In this document: positions 1 through 10,066 of the stretch, one piece after another | How the letters are laid out: every line of letters begins with the position of its first letter | Numbering within the stretch: position 1 is the stretch's first letter | Origin: Flavobacteriales bacterium | Lineage (GTDB): Bacteria; Bacteroidota; Bacteroidia; Flavobacteriales_D; Sanyastnellaceae | Length of the DNA: 54,304 nucleotides | Direction: 5' to 3' | Assembly (NCBI GenBank): GCA_022428285.1 | Contig: JAKMCX010000182.1 | Coordinates: 1 to 54,304, forward strand | Made by a program: the position numbers and the translations under genes | Notes under the pieces: generated by a model | Seen by the model: only the letters and a program-made list of their open reading frames with translations | What the model was told of the DNA's origin: nothing | Database searches by the model: none

Positions 1-68
1 CGCAGGTGTAAAGATGGTGACATCAAAGCCGAGCGGTACTAATTGCTCAAAAGCTTATGAAGACGATT
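1..68 (+). rRNA. 23S rRNA, 3' end (partial)
   Basis: The first ~60 bases carry the conserved 23S tail, including the GAGCGGTACTAATTGCTC stretch that precedes the 3' terminal helix. The rest of the gene lies left of the window. The exact 3' end cannot be fixed here because it pairs with the missing 5' end; roughly base 60-70 is likely. It is followed by a ~65-base spacer and 5S rRNA, the usual bacterial order. Confidence 0.75.
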
Positions 69-132
69 ACTCTACCAATATGTCAACACATTTGTTGATT
101 TCAAGGCAAAGGCCCAATGAATTCAACGTGAA

Positions 133-243
<111 letters not shown>

Positions 244-271
244 GGGGCCCCTTCGGGGGCCCCTTTTTTTT
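244..271 (+). terminator. Rho-independent terminator of the rRNA operon
   Basis: A perfect 8-bp stem GGGGCCCC / GGGGCCCC (244-251 and 256-263) closed by a TTCG tetraloop is followed by eight T residues (264-271). It begins directly after 5S rRNA. Confidence 0.93.
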
Positions 272-315
272 GCCCAATTTTGCGGACATCTGTTCGTACA
301 AAGCGCATACAGGAC

Positions 316-1623
316 ATGAAGGATCTTGTTACCATTATCGGTCGTCCCAACGTAGGGAAGTCGACTTTTTTTAACCGCCTCACGGAGACGCGGGATGCCA
401 TTACCGATCCGACTGCTGGGACGACCAGGGATCGGAAGTATGGTAAAGCTGAATGGGGCGGGCGCGTTTTTACTGTAATTGATACTGGAGGTTATGCCAC
501 GGGCACAGATGATGTGTTTGAAGGCGTGATTAGAGAGCAAGTGGAGATCAGCATGGAGGAAGCAGGAGTGATCCTGTTCCTCGTTGATGCACAAACGGGC
601 ATCACAGATCTGGATCTGGAGATTGTTCAATTGGTCCGCAAGAGTGGGAAGCCAGTGATGTTGATCGTCAACAAGATTGACACCGGGGTTCAAGAGTATT
701 TGACAGCAGAGTTCTATGGCCTTGGCCTAGGTGACGTGCTGCATGGGATCAGTGCGAACAATGGATATGGAACGGGAGATCTTTTGGATGAGCTCGTCAG
801 GTTGTTGCCTGTGCGGGATGAGGAGGAAGACTTGGGTTTGCCGAAGCTATCCGTAGTGGGAAGGCCCAACGTTGGCAAGAGCACTTTGATCAATACGCTA
901 TTGGGAGAGGAGCGGAACATCGTGACTGACATTGCTGGAACGACGAGGGACAGTGTCCATACCCGATACACTGCATTCGGATTTGACTTCGAAATTGTGG
1001 ATACCGCTGGAATGCGGAAACGCAGGAAAGTGGATGACAGTCTGGAGTTCTACAGTACTGTTCGGACCATCAAGGCCATTGACCAAAGCGATGTATGCTT
1101 GTTGCTGTTGGATGCCAGTCAAGGGATGGAGAAGCAGGACCAGCATATTTTTTGGCACGTCTTGGACAGCTATCGAGGGGCTGTAGTGGTGGTCAACAAA
1201 TGGGACCTGGTGGAGAAAGACGAGCACACCATGAATGCTTACCGCGCCAAGCTTGAGGAAAAGATGGCGCCGTTTTCAGATGTGCCTGTGGTGTTCACTT
1301 CTAATCTGACCAAGCAGCGTGTCTTCAAGGCTTTGGAAACGGCATTGCATGTATACAACCAAAGGAAATTGAAGGTCTCGACTTCAGAATTGAATGAGGT
1401 CTTCCTTCCGATTGTAAAAGACCAGCCGCCGCCGATTTACAAGGGTAAAAGTGTGAGCATCAAATACATTACCCAGCTTCCGTCGCAGGTGCCCACTTTC
1501 GCATTTTACTGCAATTTGCCGCAGTATATCAAGGAGCCTTACAAGCGTTTTGTAGAGAATCGCATCCGTGAACGGTACGACTTTAGCGGGGTTCCTATCC
1601 GTTTGTTTTTCCGGAAGAAATAA
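316..1623 (+). CDS. der: Ribosome-assembly GTPase Der (EngA)
   Basis: Double-GTPase that assists 50S subunit maturation. Two G domains are visible: the first with GRPNVGKST near residue 9, DTGGY and NKID; the second with GRPNVGKST near residue 180, DTAGM and NKWD. A KH-like C-terminal domain ends in the typical basic VPIRLFFRKK. The ATG at 316 gives 435 residues, close to the usual 435-490, and starts right at the first G domain (MKDLVTIIGRP). An in-frame TTG at 280 would add 12 residues with no family counterpart and lies close to the upstream terminator, so I prefer 316. The promoter must lie in or just after the terminator; no clear -7 box was found. Confidence 0.96.
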   Translation: MKDLVTIIGRPNVGKSTFFNRLTETRDAITDPTAGTTRDRKYGKAEWGGRVFTVIDTGGYATGTDDVFEGVIREQVEISMEEAGVILFLVDAQTGITDLDLEIVQLVRKSGKPVMLIVNKIDTGVQEYLTAEFYGLGLGDVLHGISANNGYGTGDLLDELVRLLPVRDEEEDLGLPKLSVVGRPNVGKSTLINTLLGEERNIVTDIAGTTRDSVHTRYTAFGFDFEIVDTAGMRKRRKVDDSLEFYSTVRTIKAIDQSDVCLLLLDASQGMEKQDQHIFWHVLDSYRGAVVVVNKWDLVEKDEHTMNAYRAKLEEKMAPFSDVPVVFTSNLTKQRVFKALETALHVYNQRKLKVSTSELNEVFLPIVKDQPPPIYKGKSVSIKYITQLPSQVPTFAFYCNLPQYIKEPYKRFVENRIRERYDFSGVPIRLFFRKK

Positions 1624-1627
1624 CGGG

Positions 1628-3757
1628 TCAGTGCTGGCTTTCCTCAATCGTTCGTTCGATTAAGGCCCGCAGGGTTACCGGATTAAACGGTTTCACAATC
1701 CGGTCATCGAGGCCTGCAGCTTGAATTCTGCCGTAAGTCTTCTTTTCTGCGTCAGCAGTCAACGCAATGATGGGCGTTCTGGGGCAGTCCTCTTTCTTCT
1801 CTGCTGCACGAATGTGTTGTGTGGCTGTGATGCCATCCATGATGGGCATTTGGATGTCCATGAGGATGAGGCTGGGCCTTTTTTGATTCCATTCTTTGAT
1901 GGCCTCTGCGCCATTCACTGCTTCAAGCACTTGATAGCCCCAGCGGGTCAATAGCTTGTTTGCCACAAACCGATTGAGTTCGTTGTCATCGGCCAGGAGG
2001 ATGGAAAAGGGAAGTTTTTCTGACTTTTCTGGTTGCGCCGTGTTGGCACTGCCACTTTCATCGTCTATTCTCATGACAGTCTGTGTTTGGTCTGCTTGCC
2101 CTGTGGGAGGGGAGACGCTGGGGTCGCCCAGTTGGAAAGGCAACTCAACGGTGAATGTAGAGCCAACGCCGACTTCACTGTCAATAGAGAGTGAGCCTGA
2201 CATTTGTCGCACAATGCCCTGCACGATGGCCAGGCCAAGACCGGTTCCTTCGATATGTGACGAATTGTTGATTTGCTCGAAAGGCTCAAGGATGCGCTTC
2301 AGCTCATTTGAGGGTATTCCTTCACCGGTATCCGTTACCGCCAAACTGAGTGTGCCTTCATTGGGAGACTGCTTCGTCAGGGACGCTTCCCGATCCTCTG
2401 TTTTGATAATGGACAAGCAGACGGACCCTGAATTCGTGTACTTGATGGCATTTCCAATGAGGTTGTTGAGGATTTGAGTCAACCATTTTATGTCAATGAA
2501 GACCTCTGATGGCACGTTTGGATGAATGTCCAACTTCAGTTCAAGACCCACGTTTTTGGCCCGATTGTAGAAGGAGTTGACAATGGTGGTCCCTAATTCT
2601 CTCGGGTCTAATCTGCTCGGTGAGCTCTTTGCCTTGCCGGAGGCCATTTTTTCGAGATCCAGAATGTCATTGACCAGGCTTAACAGGTGTCGGCCTGAAA
2701 ATTCCATGTAGGCGAGGTGACGAAGCTGTTCATCCCTCGATGAATCCATGTGAATGAGAAGATCAGTGAGCCCCAGAATGGCATTCAGGGGGGTTCTGAT
2801 CTCATGGCTCATGACTGAGAGGAACTGTGATTTGGCCTCAGTCGCAGCTTCAGCTGCTTTTTGGAGGGTCAGAAAATGGGTGATTTCGCTGCCGTATAGA
2901 TTGAACAACCCGGAAGGAAGCTGCACAATGTTGAATTCTCCTATGCGGTCAACTTCTGATATGCGGTCAACTTCTGAGTTGATGGATTCGCAGTTTTGGG
3001 ACAGTTTGCGGCATCGCCAGGTCGTTTTTCCGCGGGCAGCCGCCTCGTCTAGGGCCTCGCTAAGACCGGGTCTATTCATGATGCTTCCCTCCACCATTGA
3101 TTCACCGAAAAAGCTGACGGCAGAATGATTGATGTAGGTTATTTGCCTTTCATAGCTGACCTGAAGTACTGGATTGGGATTGCACTCATAGAACAGTGCT
3201 AGATCTTGGGAGGCTTTTGCATTTCGCGCGTTTTGGAGTTTGGTGGCGGTGATGCCTGCCAGTGTTTCCAAAATGAGCTGGTCTTCTTCTTGGTAGAAAT
3301 CGCGATTGGGATGCTCACTGTCGATGACGCCGAGAACTTGTTCGCCCCACAAAATTGGAACGGCCAACTCGGAAAGTCTCACGGCGTCGTCTTCGATGTA
3401 TTCTTTAATGTTCGCGGTGTCTTTGATGCGCATGGCTTTGCCCGTGCTGGCCACCTTTCCAACGACACCCAGGCCCATGGGGACATTGATGGGCTTGAAA
3501 ATGGCCCTATAGTCTGTGCTTTTTGGTCCAAAGGCTGCTTTTTGGACGAGCACATTTTGCTGTGGATCGAGCAGGTAGATGACGCAGTCGACCCATCCCA
3601 ATTTGCTGATCGTTCTTTCAGCGATTGACCACAGCAAGGTCTCGGGGTCTTCGATGCCCACGAGATCACCTGCGAGTTCTTTCAGAATGGCCAATGCCTC
3701 CAGCCTCAAGACTTCACGTCTCGCAACGTTATCGTGGCTGAATGGGTGGGTATTCAT
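1628..3757 (-). CDS. Hybrid sensor histidine kinase (GAF-PAS-HisKA-HATPase-REC)
   Basis: A soluble-looking 709-residue hybrid kinase with no membrane segments. Order: GAF domain about residues 25-180 (GVIDSEHPNRDF near its end), a PAS-like segment about 190-290, a HisKA dimerisation helix with the phospho-acceptor histidine in SVMSHEIRTPLNAILG, an HATPase_c domain with N box NLIGNAIKYT and G boxes DTGEGIP and GTGLGLAIVQG, and a C-terminal receiver with ILLADDNELNR, phospho-acceptor Asp in LILMDIQMPIMDG, and the conserved Thr and Lys (ALTADA, VKPF). Start chosen at MNTHPF (3757); a 12-codon upstream extension is unlikely. A cytosolic GAF input suggests a small-molecule or redox signal. No partner response regulator lies nearby. 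The PAS-HisKA linker holds a short tandem duplication (SEVDRI twice). Confidence 0.93.
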   Translation of the reverse strand: MNTHPFSHDNVARREVLRLEALAILKELAGDLVGIEDPETLLWSIAERTISKLGWVDCVIYLLDPQQNVLVQKAAFGPKSTDYRAIFKPINVPMGLGVVGKVASTGKAMRIKDTANIKEYIEDDAVRLSELAVPILWGEQVLGVIDSEHPNRDFYQEEDQLILETLAGITATKLQNARNAKASQDLALFYECNPNPVLQVSYERQITYINHSAVSFFGESMVEGSIMNRPGLSEALDEAAARGKTTWRCRKLSQNCESINSEVDRISEVDRIGEFNIVQLPSGLFNLYGSEITHFLTLQKAAEAATEAKSQFLSVMSHEIRTPLNAILGLTDLLIHMDSSRDEQLRHLAYMEFSGRHLLSLVNDILDLEKMASGKAKSSPSRLDPRELGTTIVNSFYNRAKNVGLELKLDIHPNVPSEVFIDIKWLTQILNNLIGNAIKYTNSGSVCLSIIKTEDREASLTKQSPNEGTLSLAVTDTGEGIPSNELKRILEPFEQINNSSHIEGTGLGLAIVQGIVRQMSGSLSIDSEVGVGSTFTVELPFQLGDPSVSPPTGQADQTQTVMRIDDESGSANTAQPEKSEKLPFSILLADDNELNRFVANKLLTRWGYQVLEAVNGAEAIKEWNQKRPSLILMDIQMPIMDGITATQHIRAAEKKEDCPRTPIIALTADAEKKTYGRIQAAGLDDRIVKPFNPVTLRALIERTIEESQH
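2943..2978. repeat. 18-bp tandem duplication inside the hybrid kinase gene
   Basis: Two adjacent 18-base copies (2943-2960 and 2961-2978) differ at one base. They encode a repeated SEVDRI in the linker before the HisKA domain. The frame is kept, so the kinase gene is not broken. Confidence 0.85.
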
Positions 3758-3835
3758 GACAAGAATTGGGCAATAGCCCTTCAATATCGGCACTTATTGC
3801 ACATTTGAGCGCTGAAATTGAACCCTTCACTTTGT

Positions 3836-3850
3836 AGGAAGAATCTTCCT
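3836..3850. promoter_or_regulatory. 15-bp palindrome between metF and the sensor kinase
   Basis: AGGAAGA-A-TCTTCCT is a perfect inverted repeat around one central base, 79 bp upstream of the kinase start in the 131-bp gap after metF. The centre is too tight for an RNA hairpin with seven pairs, so a dimeric protein site is the more natural reading. Chance occurrence is possible. Confidence 0.3.
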
Positions 3851-3888
3851 TTAGAATTCTCTGCTGACACCCATGGCGGCGCTGCGGG

Positions 3889-4857
3889 TCAGGCATTTAC
3901 GTGACCGAATACGCGCCGTGCTATTTCTTGGGTAGGCATGGCTTTTCCCATGGTGTAAAAATGCAAGGTGGGTGCCCCTCGTTCCAGGAGTTCCTCGGCC
4001 TGCTGGGTGCACCAATCCATGCCTGCTTTTTTTACTTGGTCGCGGGATTTGGCTGCTTGCACGGATTGGACCAAAGCCTCAGGCAAATCGACGTGAAAAA
4101 CCTGGGGCAAAACGTGGAGTTGACTGGCGGTGGTCAGTGGTTTGATGCCTGGAATAATGGGGATGTCAATCCCTGCTTCCCGGCAGCGGTTGACGAATTC
4201 AAAATAGCGTTCGTTGTCGAAGAACATTTGCGTGATCACATATTCTGCGCCGTGGTCCACCTTCTTTTTGAGCCATCGGAGATCGCTGTCTGGATTGGGG
4301 GCTTCAAAGTGTTTTTCTGGATACCCTGCGACACCAATGCAGAAGTCTGTTGCCATGGTGTTTTTGAGGTCAGGATCTAAATAAACCCCCTTGTTTAAGT
4401 CCACGATTTGGTCGACCAAATCGATGGCGTAGGCATGCCCGTCAGCTTCGGCTTTGAACCTGCCTTCGCTGCGTATGGCATCGCCTCGGAGGGCGAGAAC
4501 ATTGCGTACCCCCACGAAATCCAGGTCAATCAAGGCGTTTTCGGTCTCTTCGACAGAGAACCCACCACAAATGATGTGCGGTACGGTTTCGACCTCGTAC
4601 CGGTTCATGAGAGCGGCGCAGATGCCGACCGTGCCTGGACGCTTGCGCACGGTGCGCTTTTGAAGCAGTCCTGGGCCGACTTCTCTGTATACGTACTCCT
4701 CCCTGTGGTAGGTGACGTCGACAAAGGCCGGATTGAATGGCGACAGGGCATCCATGGTCCGATAGATGGAGTCAATGTGCTGCCCTTTGAGAGGAGGGAG
4801 CAATTCGATGCTGAACCGGCTGTGGTCCGGCTGTGATAGGATCTCTGTAATGGTCAT
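3889..4857 (-). CDS. metF: 5,10-methylenetetrahydrofolate reductase MetF
   Basis: FAD-dependent TIM-barrel enzyme reducing 5,10-methylene-THF to 5-methyl-THF, the methyl donor for the neighbouring methionine synthase. Seen: N-terminal SIELLPP, the DVTYH strand, ALRGD, and [14 protein letters not shown] followed by [10 protein letters not shown], all typical of MetF. At 322 residues it has family length. The start at 4857 is fixed by an ATGA overlap with the stop of the upstream metH part; the upstream extension would be a shadow. It is the third gene of the riboswitch-led operon, so it is probably SAM-controlled too. Confidence 0.96.
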   Translation of the reverse strand: MTITEILSQPDHSRFSIELLPPLKGQHIDSIYRTMDALSPFNPAFVDVTYHREEYVYREVGPGLLQKRTVRKRPGTVGICAALMNRYEVETVPHIICGGFSVEETENALIDLDFVGVRNVLALRGDAIRSEGRFKAEADGHAYAIDLVDQIVDLNKGVYLDPDLKNTMATDFCIGVAGYPEKHFEAPNPDSDLRWLKKKVDHGAEYVITQMFFDNERYFEFVNRCREAGIDIPIIPGIKPLTTASQLHVLPQVFHVDLPEALVQSVQAAKSRDQVKKAGMDWCTQQAEELLERGAPTLHFYTMGKAMPTQEIARRVFGHVNA

Positions 4858-7544
4858 GGCGCAGAGGTTACAGGTCGATCGAGCAAGACGGGCGATAGCC
4901 AACGGGCGGCTTCATCGACGGGTTGTTCGCGGCGGATCGCATAGTCTTCAAGTTGGTCGGGAAGGATTTTTCCAAGGCCGAAATAGCGGGCGTCCGGATG
5001 GGCGAAATAATATCCGGATACACTGGCTGCGGGCCACATGGCGAGGCTTTCTGTGAGGCTGACTCCGATGTGCTTTTCCACGTCTAGGACTTGCCAAATG
5101 GTTTGTTTTTCCTGGTGGTCAGGACAAGCTGGGTATCCCGGTGCAGGGCGTATGCCCCTGTACTTTTCTGCGATGAGCGCAGCATTGTCCAAGGCTTCTT
5201 GTTGCGCATAGCCCCAATGGCGGGTGCGGACTTCTCTGTGGAGCCACTCTGCAGCGGCTTCGGCGAGTCGGTCGGCGAGGGCCTTGGCCATGATCTCGCT
5301 GTAGTCGTCGTCGTCAGCGCGGAAAGGCTCGCACCACGCTTCTAGTCTGTGACCGGCGGTAACGCAGAACAATCCGATGTGGTCCGTATTCACCCCTGGG
5401 GCGTCGGCAGGTGCAATGAAGTCGGCAAGGCATGCGTGTCCCTTGGGGCTTTGCTGACGCAGGAAATGAAGCCGGGCATTTCCGCCATCGATTGCGACGT
5501 CATCGCCTTCGCGTTGGGCGGGCAGGATTCCGAATACAGCTTGGCACTGCAAGGCATTTTCGGCTTCCATCCGATCCAACATGGCCTCTGCATCGACTTG
5601 TAATTTCCTGGCTTCTTCGCCTATGACCGCATCGTTGAGTAGGTCTGGGTATTTGCCGTGAAGTCCCCAGCTGCGAAAGAATGGCGCCCAATCAATCACC
5701 GGCCTGAGGTCGGCAATCGCGATGTCTTGGATGACCTGTATCCCTTTGGATTTGGGGGTGGGGCAATGCGCGGCATCAAAGGTTCGGTTTTGAGTTTCGG
5801 ATGACGCTTTGCGCCTTGTTTCCAAAAGGGGCAGGAGGGTTTTGCGCTGGCGGTCTCGGGCGTAGTGGGTGCGGACCTTTTGTTGGTCCTCAGCGAGGCG
5901 CTCAGTGAACTTTTCTTTGGATGTCTTGCCCAAAAGTTGTCCCACAACGGGCACAGCCCGGGAGGCATCGTTCACATGAACCACGGCACCTGAGCGTTGG
6001 GGTGCGATTTTAACGGCGGTGTGGACCTTTGAAGTCGTGGCCCCTCCAATGAGCAAGGGAAGAGCCATGCCGCGGGCTTCCATCTCACGGGCCACATCTA
6101 CCATCTCATCGAGAGAAGGGGTGATCAGACCACTGAGTCCGATGACGTCCACGTCTTCGGCTATTGCGGCTTCGAGTATTTTCTCTTTGGGGATCATCAC
6201 CCCCAGGTCGATGACCTCGTAATCGTTGCATCCCAGTACCACGCCCACGATGTTTTTTCCGATGTCGTGAACGTCTCCCTTGACGGTGGCCAGCAGCACT
6301 TTGCCCGCCCTTTGTCGCGTTCCTTCTGCCGCGGCCTCCAAGTAAGGGGTGAGCCAACCCACGGCCTTTTTCATAACGCGGGCGCTCTTGACGACCTGTG
6401 GCAAGAACATTTTACCGGCACCGAAGAGGTCACCGACCACGTTCATGCCGTCCATGAGGGGCCCCTCGATGACTTTGAGCGGTGAGCCAATCTGGTGGAA
6501 AATCTCTTCTACATCTGCTTCGATGTGCTCTGCAATGCCCTTGACCAAGGCATGGCTGATCCGGCTTTCCACAGGTTCATTGCGCCATGCGTCGTCTTTT
6601 TTGGCAACACTTCCCGCCTGTCCCTTGAGGCCTTCTGCAAAATCTATGAGGCGTTCAGTCGCATCGTCGCGCCGGTCGAGCAGGACGTCTTCGACCCGGT
6701 TCAACAAGTCCGGTGGGATGTCGTCGTAGACCGTGAGCATCGTCGGGTTCACAATGCCCATGTCCATGCCCGCTTTGATTCCATGAAAAAGGAACGCGCT
6801 GTGCATGGCTTCACGGACCACAGGGTTCCCTCGGAAACTGAAGCTGACGTTGGATACACCACCGCTGACGTGGGCCCCTGGCAAGTGCTCTCGGATCCAT
6901 TGCGTGGCTTCGAAAAAATCGAGGGCGTTGCGCCGGTGTTCCTCCATGCCTGTGGCCACCGGAAAAATATTGGGGTCAAAAATGACATCGCGGGGATCCC
7001 AACCGCCCTGGTCTACCAGCAGCCGATAAGCGCGCTCACAAATGGCAATGCGTCGGGGGTAATTGTCTGCTTGGCCCTGTTCGTCAAAGGCCATGACGAT
7101 GACCGCAGCGCCGTAGCGGCGAATGGTGCCCGCTTGGCGCAAAAATTCGGCTTCACCTTCCTTGAGGCTGATGGAATTCACCACGCCCTTGCCCTGAACG
7201 CACTGCAAACCGGCTTCGATGACTTCCCATTTGGAACTGTCGATCATGACGGGAATTCGGGCAATGTCCGGCTCAGCAGCAATGAGGTTGAGGAAGCGTT
7301 GCATGCACTCCGCAGAGTCGAGCATGCCTTCGTCCATGTTGACATCCAGAATCTGCGCGCCGCCTTCTACTTGCTCCCGCGCAACCTCTACGGCCTCTTC
7401 GAACCGCTCTTCTCGGATGAGGCGCAGGAACTTCCTGCTTCCAGTGACGTTGGTTCGTTCTCCGATGTTGACAAAGTTGGACTCAGGCGTCACCCACAAG
7501 GGTTCTAAACCGCTCAGGGACAACAAGGGGCGTTGACGGCTCAT
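4854..7544 (-). CDS. metH: Cobalamin-dependent methionine synthase, C-terminal part (folate, B12 and AdoMet modules)
   Basis: Carries the modules of MetH that follow the homocysteine domain. Seen in order: pterin-binding domain with [14 protein letters not shown] near residue 20; a B12 cap region; the B12-binding Rossmann domain with DVHDIGKN, whose His is the lower cobalt ligand, near residue 420; and the AdoMet reactivation domain from about residue 580, with [12 protein letters not shown]. The start at 7544 is set by an ATGA overlap with the stop of the gene encoding the homocysteine domain; 896 residues plus 339 residues match full-length MetH (~1230). It needs that partner protein for activity. 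Translation of the two halves is probably coupled. Confidence 0.96.
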   Translation of the reverse strand: MSRQRPLLSLSGLEPLWVTPESNFVNIGERTNVTGSRKFLRLIREERFEEAVEVAREQVEGGAQILDVNMDEGMLDSAECMQRFLNLIAAEPDIARIPVMIDSSKWEVIEAGLQCVQGKGVVNSISLKEGEAEFLRQAGTIRRYGAAVIVMAFDEQGQADNYPRRIAICERAYRLLVDQGGWDPRDVIFDPNIFPVATGMEEHRRNALDFFEATQWIREHLPGAHVSGGVSNVSFSFRGNPVVREAMHSAFLFHGIKAGMDMGIVNPTMLTVYDDIPPDLLNRVEDVLLDRRDDATERLIDFAEGLKGQAGSVAKKDDAWRNEPVESRISHALVKGIAEHIEADVEEIFHQIGSPLKVIEGPLMDGMNVVGDLFGAGKMFLPQVVKSARVMKKAVGWLTPYLEAAAEGTRQRAGKVLLATVKGDVHDIGKNIVGVVLGCNDYEVIDLGVMIPKEKILEAAIAEDVDVIGLSGLITPSLDEMVDVAREMEARGMALPLLIGGATTSKVHTAVKIAPQRSGAVVHVNDASRAVPVVGQLLGKTSKEKFTERLAEDQQKVRTHYARDRQRKTLLPLLETRRKASSETQNRTFDAAHCPTPKSKGIQVIQDIAIADLRPVIDWAPFFRSWGLHGKYPDLLNDAVIGEEARKLQVDAEAMLDRMEAENALQCQAVFGILPAQREGDDVAIDGGNARLHFLRQQSPKGHACLADFIAPADAPGVNTDHIGLFCVTAGHRLEAWCEPFRADDDDYSEIMAKALADRLAEAAAEWLHREVRTRHWGYAQQEALDNAALIAEKYRGIRPAPGYPACPDHQEKQTIWQVLDVEKHIGVSLTESLAMWPAASVSGYYFAHPDARYFGLGKILPDQLEDYAIRREQPVDEAARWLSPVLLDRPVTSAP

Positions 7545-8560
7545 TTGATGGCGGTTTCGGAGTGAGAAGGAATGGGACGCGGGCTTTTGCCGCGGACCAA
7601 AGAAGCGATGGCCCTGATGTGCTCGGGAGTCGTGCCGCAACAGCCACCCAAGATGTTGACCAGTCCTTTGTCCAGAAAGGATTCCAATTGGGCGGCCATG
7701 GCATCAGGACCTTGCTCATACTCTCCCATTTCGTTTGGAAGACCTGCGTTGGGGTGGGCTGAAATGCCGCAGTGGGCCCGGTTGGAAAGGGCCTCTAGAT
7801 AGGGGGTCAATTGCTCGGCCCCGAGCGCGCAGTTTAGGCCGATAGAGAACAAAGGAGCGTGGCTCATGGAGACCCAAAAGGCTTCTGCAGTTTGTCCGCT
7901 CAACGTGCGCCCAGATGCGTCAGTGATGGTTCCGCTGACCATGATGGGAACCCGCCTTCCTTGGCGGTCAAACGCCTCTTCCGCGGCGAAAAGGGCGGCT
8001 TTGGCGTTGAGTGTGTCAAAGACGGTTTCGATCAGCAAGGTGTCCACACCGCCGACCATGAGCGCTTCCATTTGTTGGCGGTAGGCCGCCACCAGATCGC
8101 GGAATGTCACGGCGCGGTAACCCGGGTCATTGACGTCGGGACTGATGCTGGCGGTGCGGTTAGTGGGCCCGACCGAGCCTGCTACAAAACGCGGTTGGTC
8201 GGGGGTCTTGGCGGTCCAGGCTTCGGCCGAAGCCCGGGCAATTTCGGCAGAGGCAACATTCAAGTCCCAGACCGCCGACTCCAAGCCATAGTCTGCCTGG
8301 GCGATGGTTGTAGAACTGAAGGTGTTCGTTTCGACAATGTCCGCACCAGCTTCGAAGTACGCATCGTGAATGCCCCGCAGAATGTCGGGGCGCGTGAGGG
8401 CCAAGAGGTCGTTGTTGCCTTTGAGTGGAGAGTCGTGTTCTGCGAACCGCTCTCCCCTAAAGTCAGCCTCTTCAAGCGCGTGGCGCTGTATCATGGTGCC
8501 CATGGCCCCGTCTAAAACGAGGATGCGCTGCGCAGAATGTTGAACGATGTTGGGTCGCAT
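7541..8560 (-). CDS. Homocysteine S-methyltransferase domain protein (N-terminal half of a split MetH)
   Basis: Matches the first module of MetH, which binds homocysteine through zinc. Seen: [14 protein letters not shown] near the N-terminus, ETNTFSST, and zinc ligands Cys in LNCALG and Cys-Cys in [11 protein letters not shown] near the C-terminus. The downstream gene carries the remaining modules and overlaps by ATGA, so the pair functions as a split methionine synthase. Two starts are possible: ATG 8560 (MRPNIVQ, 339 residues, 18 residues before the DGAMG motif as in normal MetH) or ATG 8578 six codons upstream. I prefer 8560. A SAM-I riboswitch occupies the leader. Confidence 0.93.
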   Translation of the reverse strand: MRPNIVQHSAQRILVLDGAMGTMIQRHALEEADFRGERFAEHDSPLKGNNDLLALTRPDILRGIHDAYFEAGADIVETNTFSSTTIAQADYGLESAVWDLNVASAEIARASAEAWTAKTPDQPRFVAGSVGPTNRTASISPDVNDPGYRAVTFRDLVAAYRQQMEALMVGGVDTLLIETVFDTLNAKAALFAAEEAFDRQGRRVPIMVSGTITDASGRTLSGQTAEAFWVSMSHAPLFSIGLNCALGAEQLTPYLEALSNRAHCGISAHPNAGLPNEMGEYEQGPDAMAAQLESFLDKGLVNILGGCCGTTPEHIRAIASLVRGKSPRPIPSHSETAIK

Positions 8561-8611
8561 GTCAAGTCTTAAAGCCATGCGCGAAAGCAGACGGAAAATG
8601 CATTCCGTAGG

Positions 8612-8716
8612 CTCATCTTTCCCCTGCCTTGCGGCAGAAGTCGGATTTGGCACCCGCCCTCATTTCACGGGTTGCCAAGACATCACAGGGCCGATCCCTC
8701 CGTCTTTCGCGATAAG
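8612..8716 (-). promoter_or_regulatory. SAM-I (S-box) riboswitch of the methionine operon
   Basis: Read on the minus strand the leader has the S-box consensus in order: CTTATC at the 5' end, GACGGAGGGATCGGCCC with the following TGATG, GGCAACC, GGTGCCAAATCC, and GAAAGATGAG at the 3' end. CTTATC (8716-8711) and GATGAG (8617-8612) pair as P1. Between aptamer and gene is a small hairpin (ACGGAA / TTCCGT, 8591-8608) with no U-tract, so control looks translational rather than by termination. The 5' aptamer strand is also complementary to bases just upstream of the start region (see findings). A weak promoter-like pair (TTG 8748-8746, TAACTTCA 8729-8722) lies just upstream. Confidence 0.92.
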
Positions 8717-8778
8717 CATTGTGAAGTTATATGTTTTGAGCGCAGCAATCACGAACTTGCGGACCCAACCGTGCCAAC

Positions 8779-10035
8779 ATGTCTTATTTTTTTACTTCCG
8801 AATCTGTCAGCGAGGGACACCCCGATAAGGTGGCAGATCAGATCTCTGATGCACTGATTGACCACTTCCTCGCTTTTGACCCCGACTCTAAAGTGGCATG
8901 CGAGACGCTGGTGACCACGGGACAGGTCATCCTTGCCGGTGAAGTCAAAAGCAAGGCGTACCTCGATGTACAAAAGATTGCGCGTGACACGATTCAACGC
9001 ATTGGTTACACCAAGAGCGAATACATGTTTGACGCGTCGAGTTGCGGCGTGCTGAGTGCCATTCACGAGCAAAGCCCTGACATCAACCAAGGTGTGGAGC
9101 GCGCTGCCCCAGAAGAGCAAGGCGCGGGAGACCAAGGCATGATGTTTGGTTATGCCTGTCGCGATACAGATGATTACATGCCGCTGCCTTTGGACCTCAG
9201 CCACCGTTTGCTCAAGGTGTTGGCTGAGCTTCGCCGAGAAGGAGGGGAGATGGGATATTTGAGGCCTGACAGCAAGAGCCAGGTGACCATTGAGTATGCC
9301 GATGACCACACGCCCATGCGGGTAGAGGCCATTGTGGTGTCCACCCAGCACGACGACTTCGACCCAGATGAAGCCACAATGTTGGCCCACATCAAGCGGG
9401 ACGTTGCGGAAATTTTGATTCCACGGGTATTGCAGGACTGTCCTGACCGGGTGAAAGCCCTGTTCAAAGGGGACCACAAATTGCACGTCAACCCCACGGG
9501 TAAGTTTGTGATTGGAGGCCCACATGGGGATACCGGTCTGACCGGCCGCAAAATCATTGTGGATACCTACGGTGGACGTGGCGCCCACGGCGGCGGTGCG
9601 TTCAGCGGAAAGGACCCTTCCAAAGTGGACCGAAGCGCTGCTTATGCGACGCGCTATGCTGCGAAGAACTTGGTGGCAGCAGGAGTCTGTGACGAGGTGC
9701 TGGTGCAGGTGGCATACGCCATCGGTGTGGCAGAGCCGGTGGGTCTGTACGTGAACACGTATGGCACTTCTAAAGTGGGGGTGTCCGATGGTGAAATCGC
9801 CCAGCGGATTGCTGGGATTTTCCCAATGCGCCCCTATGACATCGAGCAGCGGTTTGCCTTGCGCACTCCGATTTATACAGAGTCAGCTGCTTACGGGCAC
9901 ATGGGCAGGACCTGCGAGGTCGTGACAAAGGAGTTTACGGCTGCCGACGGAAGTACCGTAGAACGGAAAGTCAAGCTCTTCCCTTGGGAGGAGTTGGACT
10001 GTGTGGACGCCCTCAAGGCAGAATTTGGCTGTTGA
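8779..10035 (+). CDS. metK: S-adenosylmethionine synthetase
   Basis: Makes SAM from methionine and ATP. Seen: [20 protein letters not shown] at the N-terminus, GYA-type ATP loop ([11 protein letters not shown]), [21 protein letters not shown], and [20 protein letters not shown], all hallmark MetK motifs. Length 418 is typical for Bacteroidota. It is transcribed divergently from the split metH operon across a 200-bp gap that holds the SAM riboswitch for the other strand; no riboswitch is seen on the metK side. Confidence 0.97.
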   Translation: MSYFFTSESVSEGHPDKVADQISDALIDHFLAFDPDSKVACETLVTTGQVILAGEVKSKAYLDVQKIARDTIQRIGYTKSEYMFDASSCGVLSAIHEQSPDINQGVERAAPEEQGAGDQGMMFGYACRDTDDYMPLPLDLSHRLLKVLAELRREGGEMGYLRPDSKSQVTIEYADDHTPMRVEAIVVSTQHDDFDPDEATMLAHIKRDVAEILIPRVLQDCPDRVKALFKGDHKLHVNPTGKFVIGGPHGDTGLTGRKIIVDTYGGRGAHGGGAFSGKDPSKVDRSAAYATRYAAKNLVAAGVCDEVLVQVAYAIGVAEPVGLYVNTYGTSKVGVSDGEIAQRIAGIFPMRPYDIEQRFALRTPIYTESAAYGHMGRTCEVVTKEFTAADGSTVERKVKLFPWEELDCVDALKAEFGC

Positions 10036-10066
10036 TCACAGCTTGGGCTGACACTTTCAGCTGGGG

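Noticed and set aside
10036-10066. Terminator between metK and the Nudix regulator
   Set aside because: Only a weak ~5-bp stem can form and no T-run follows.
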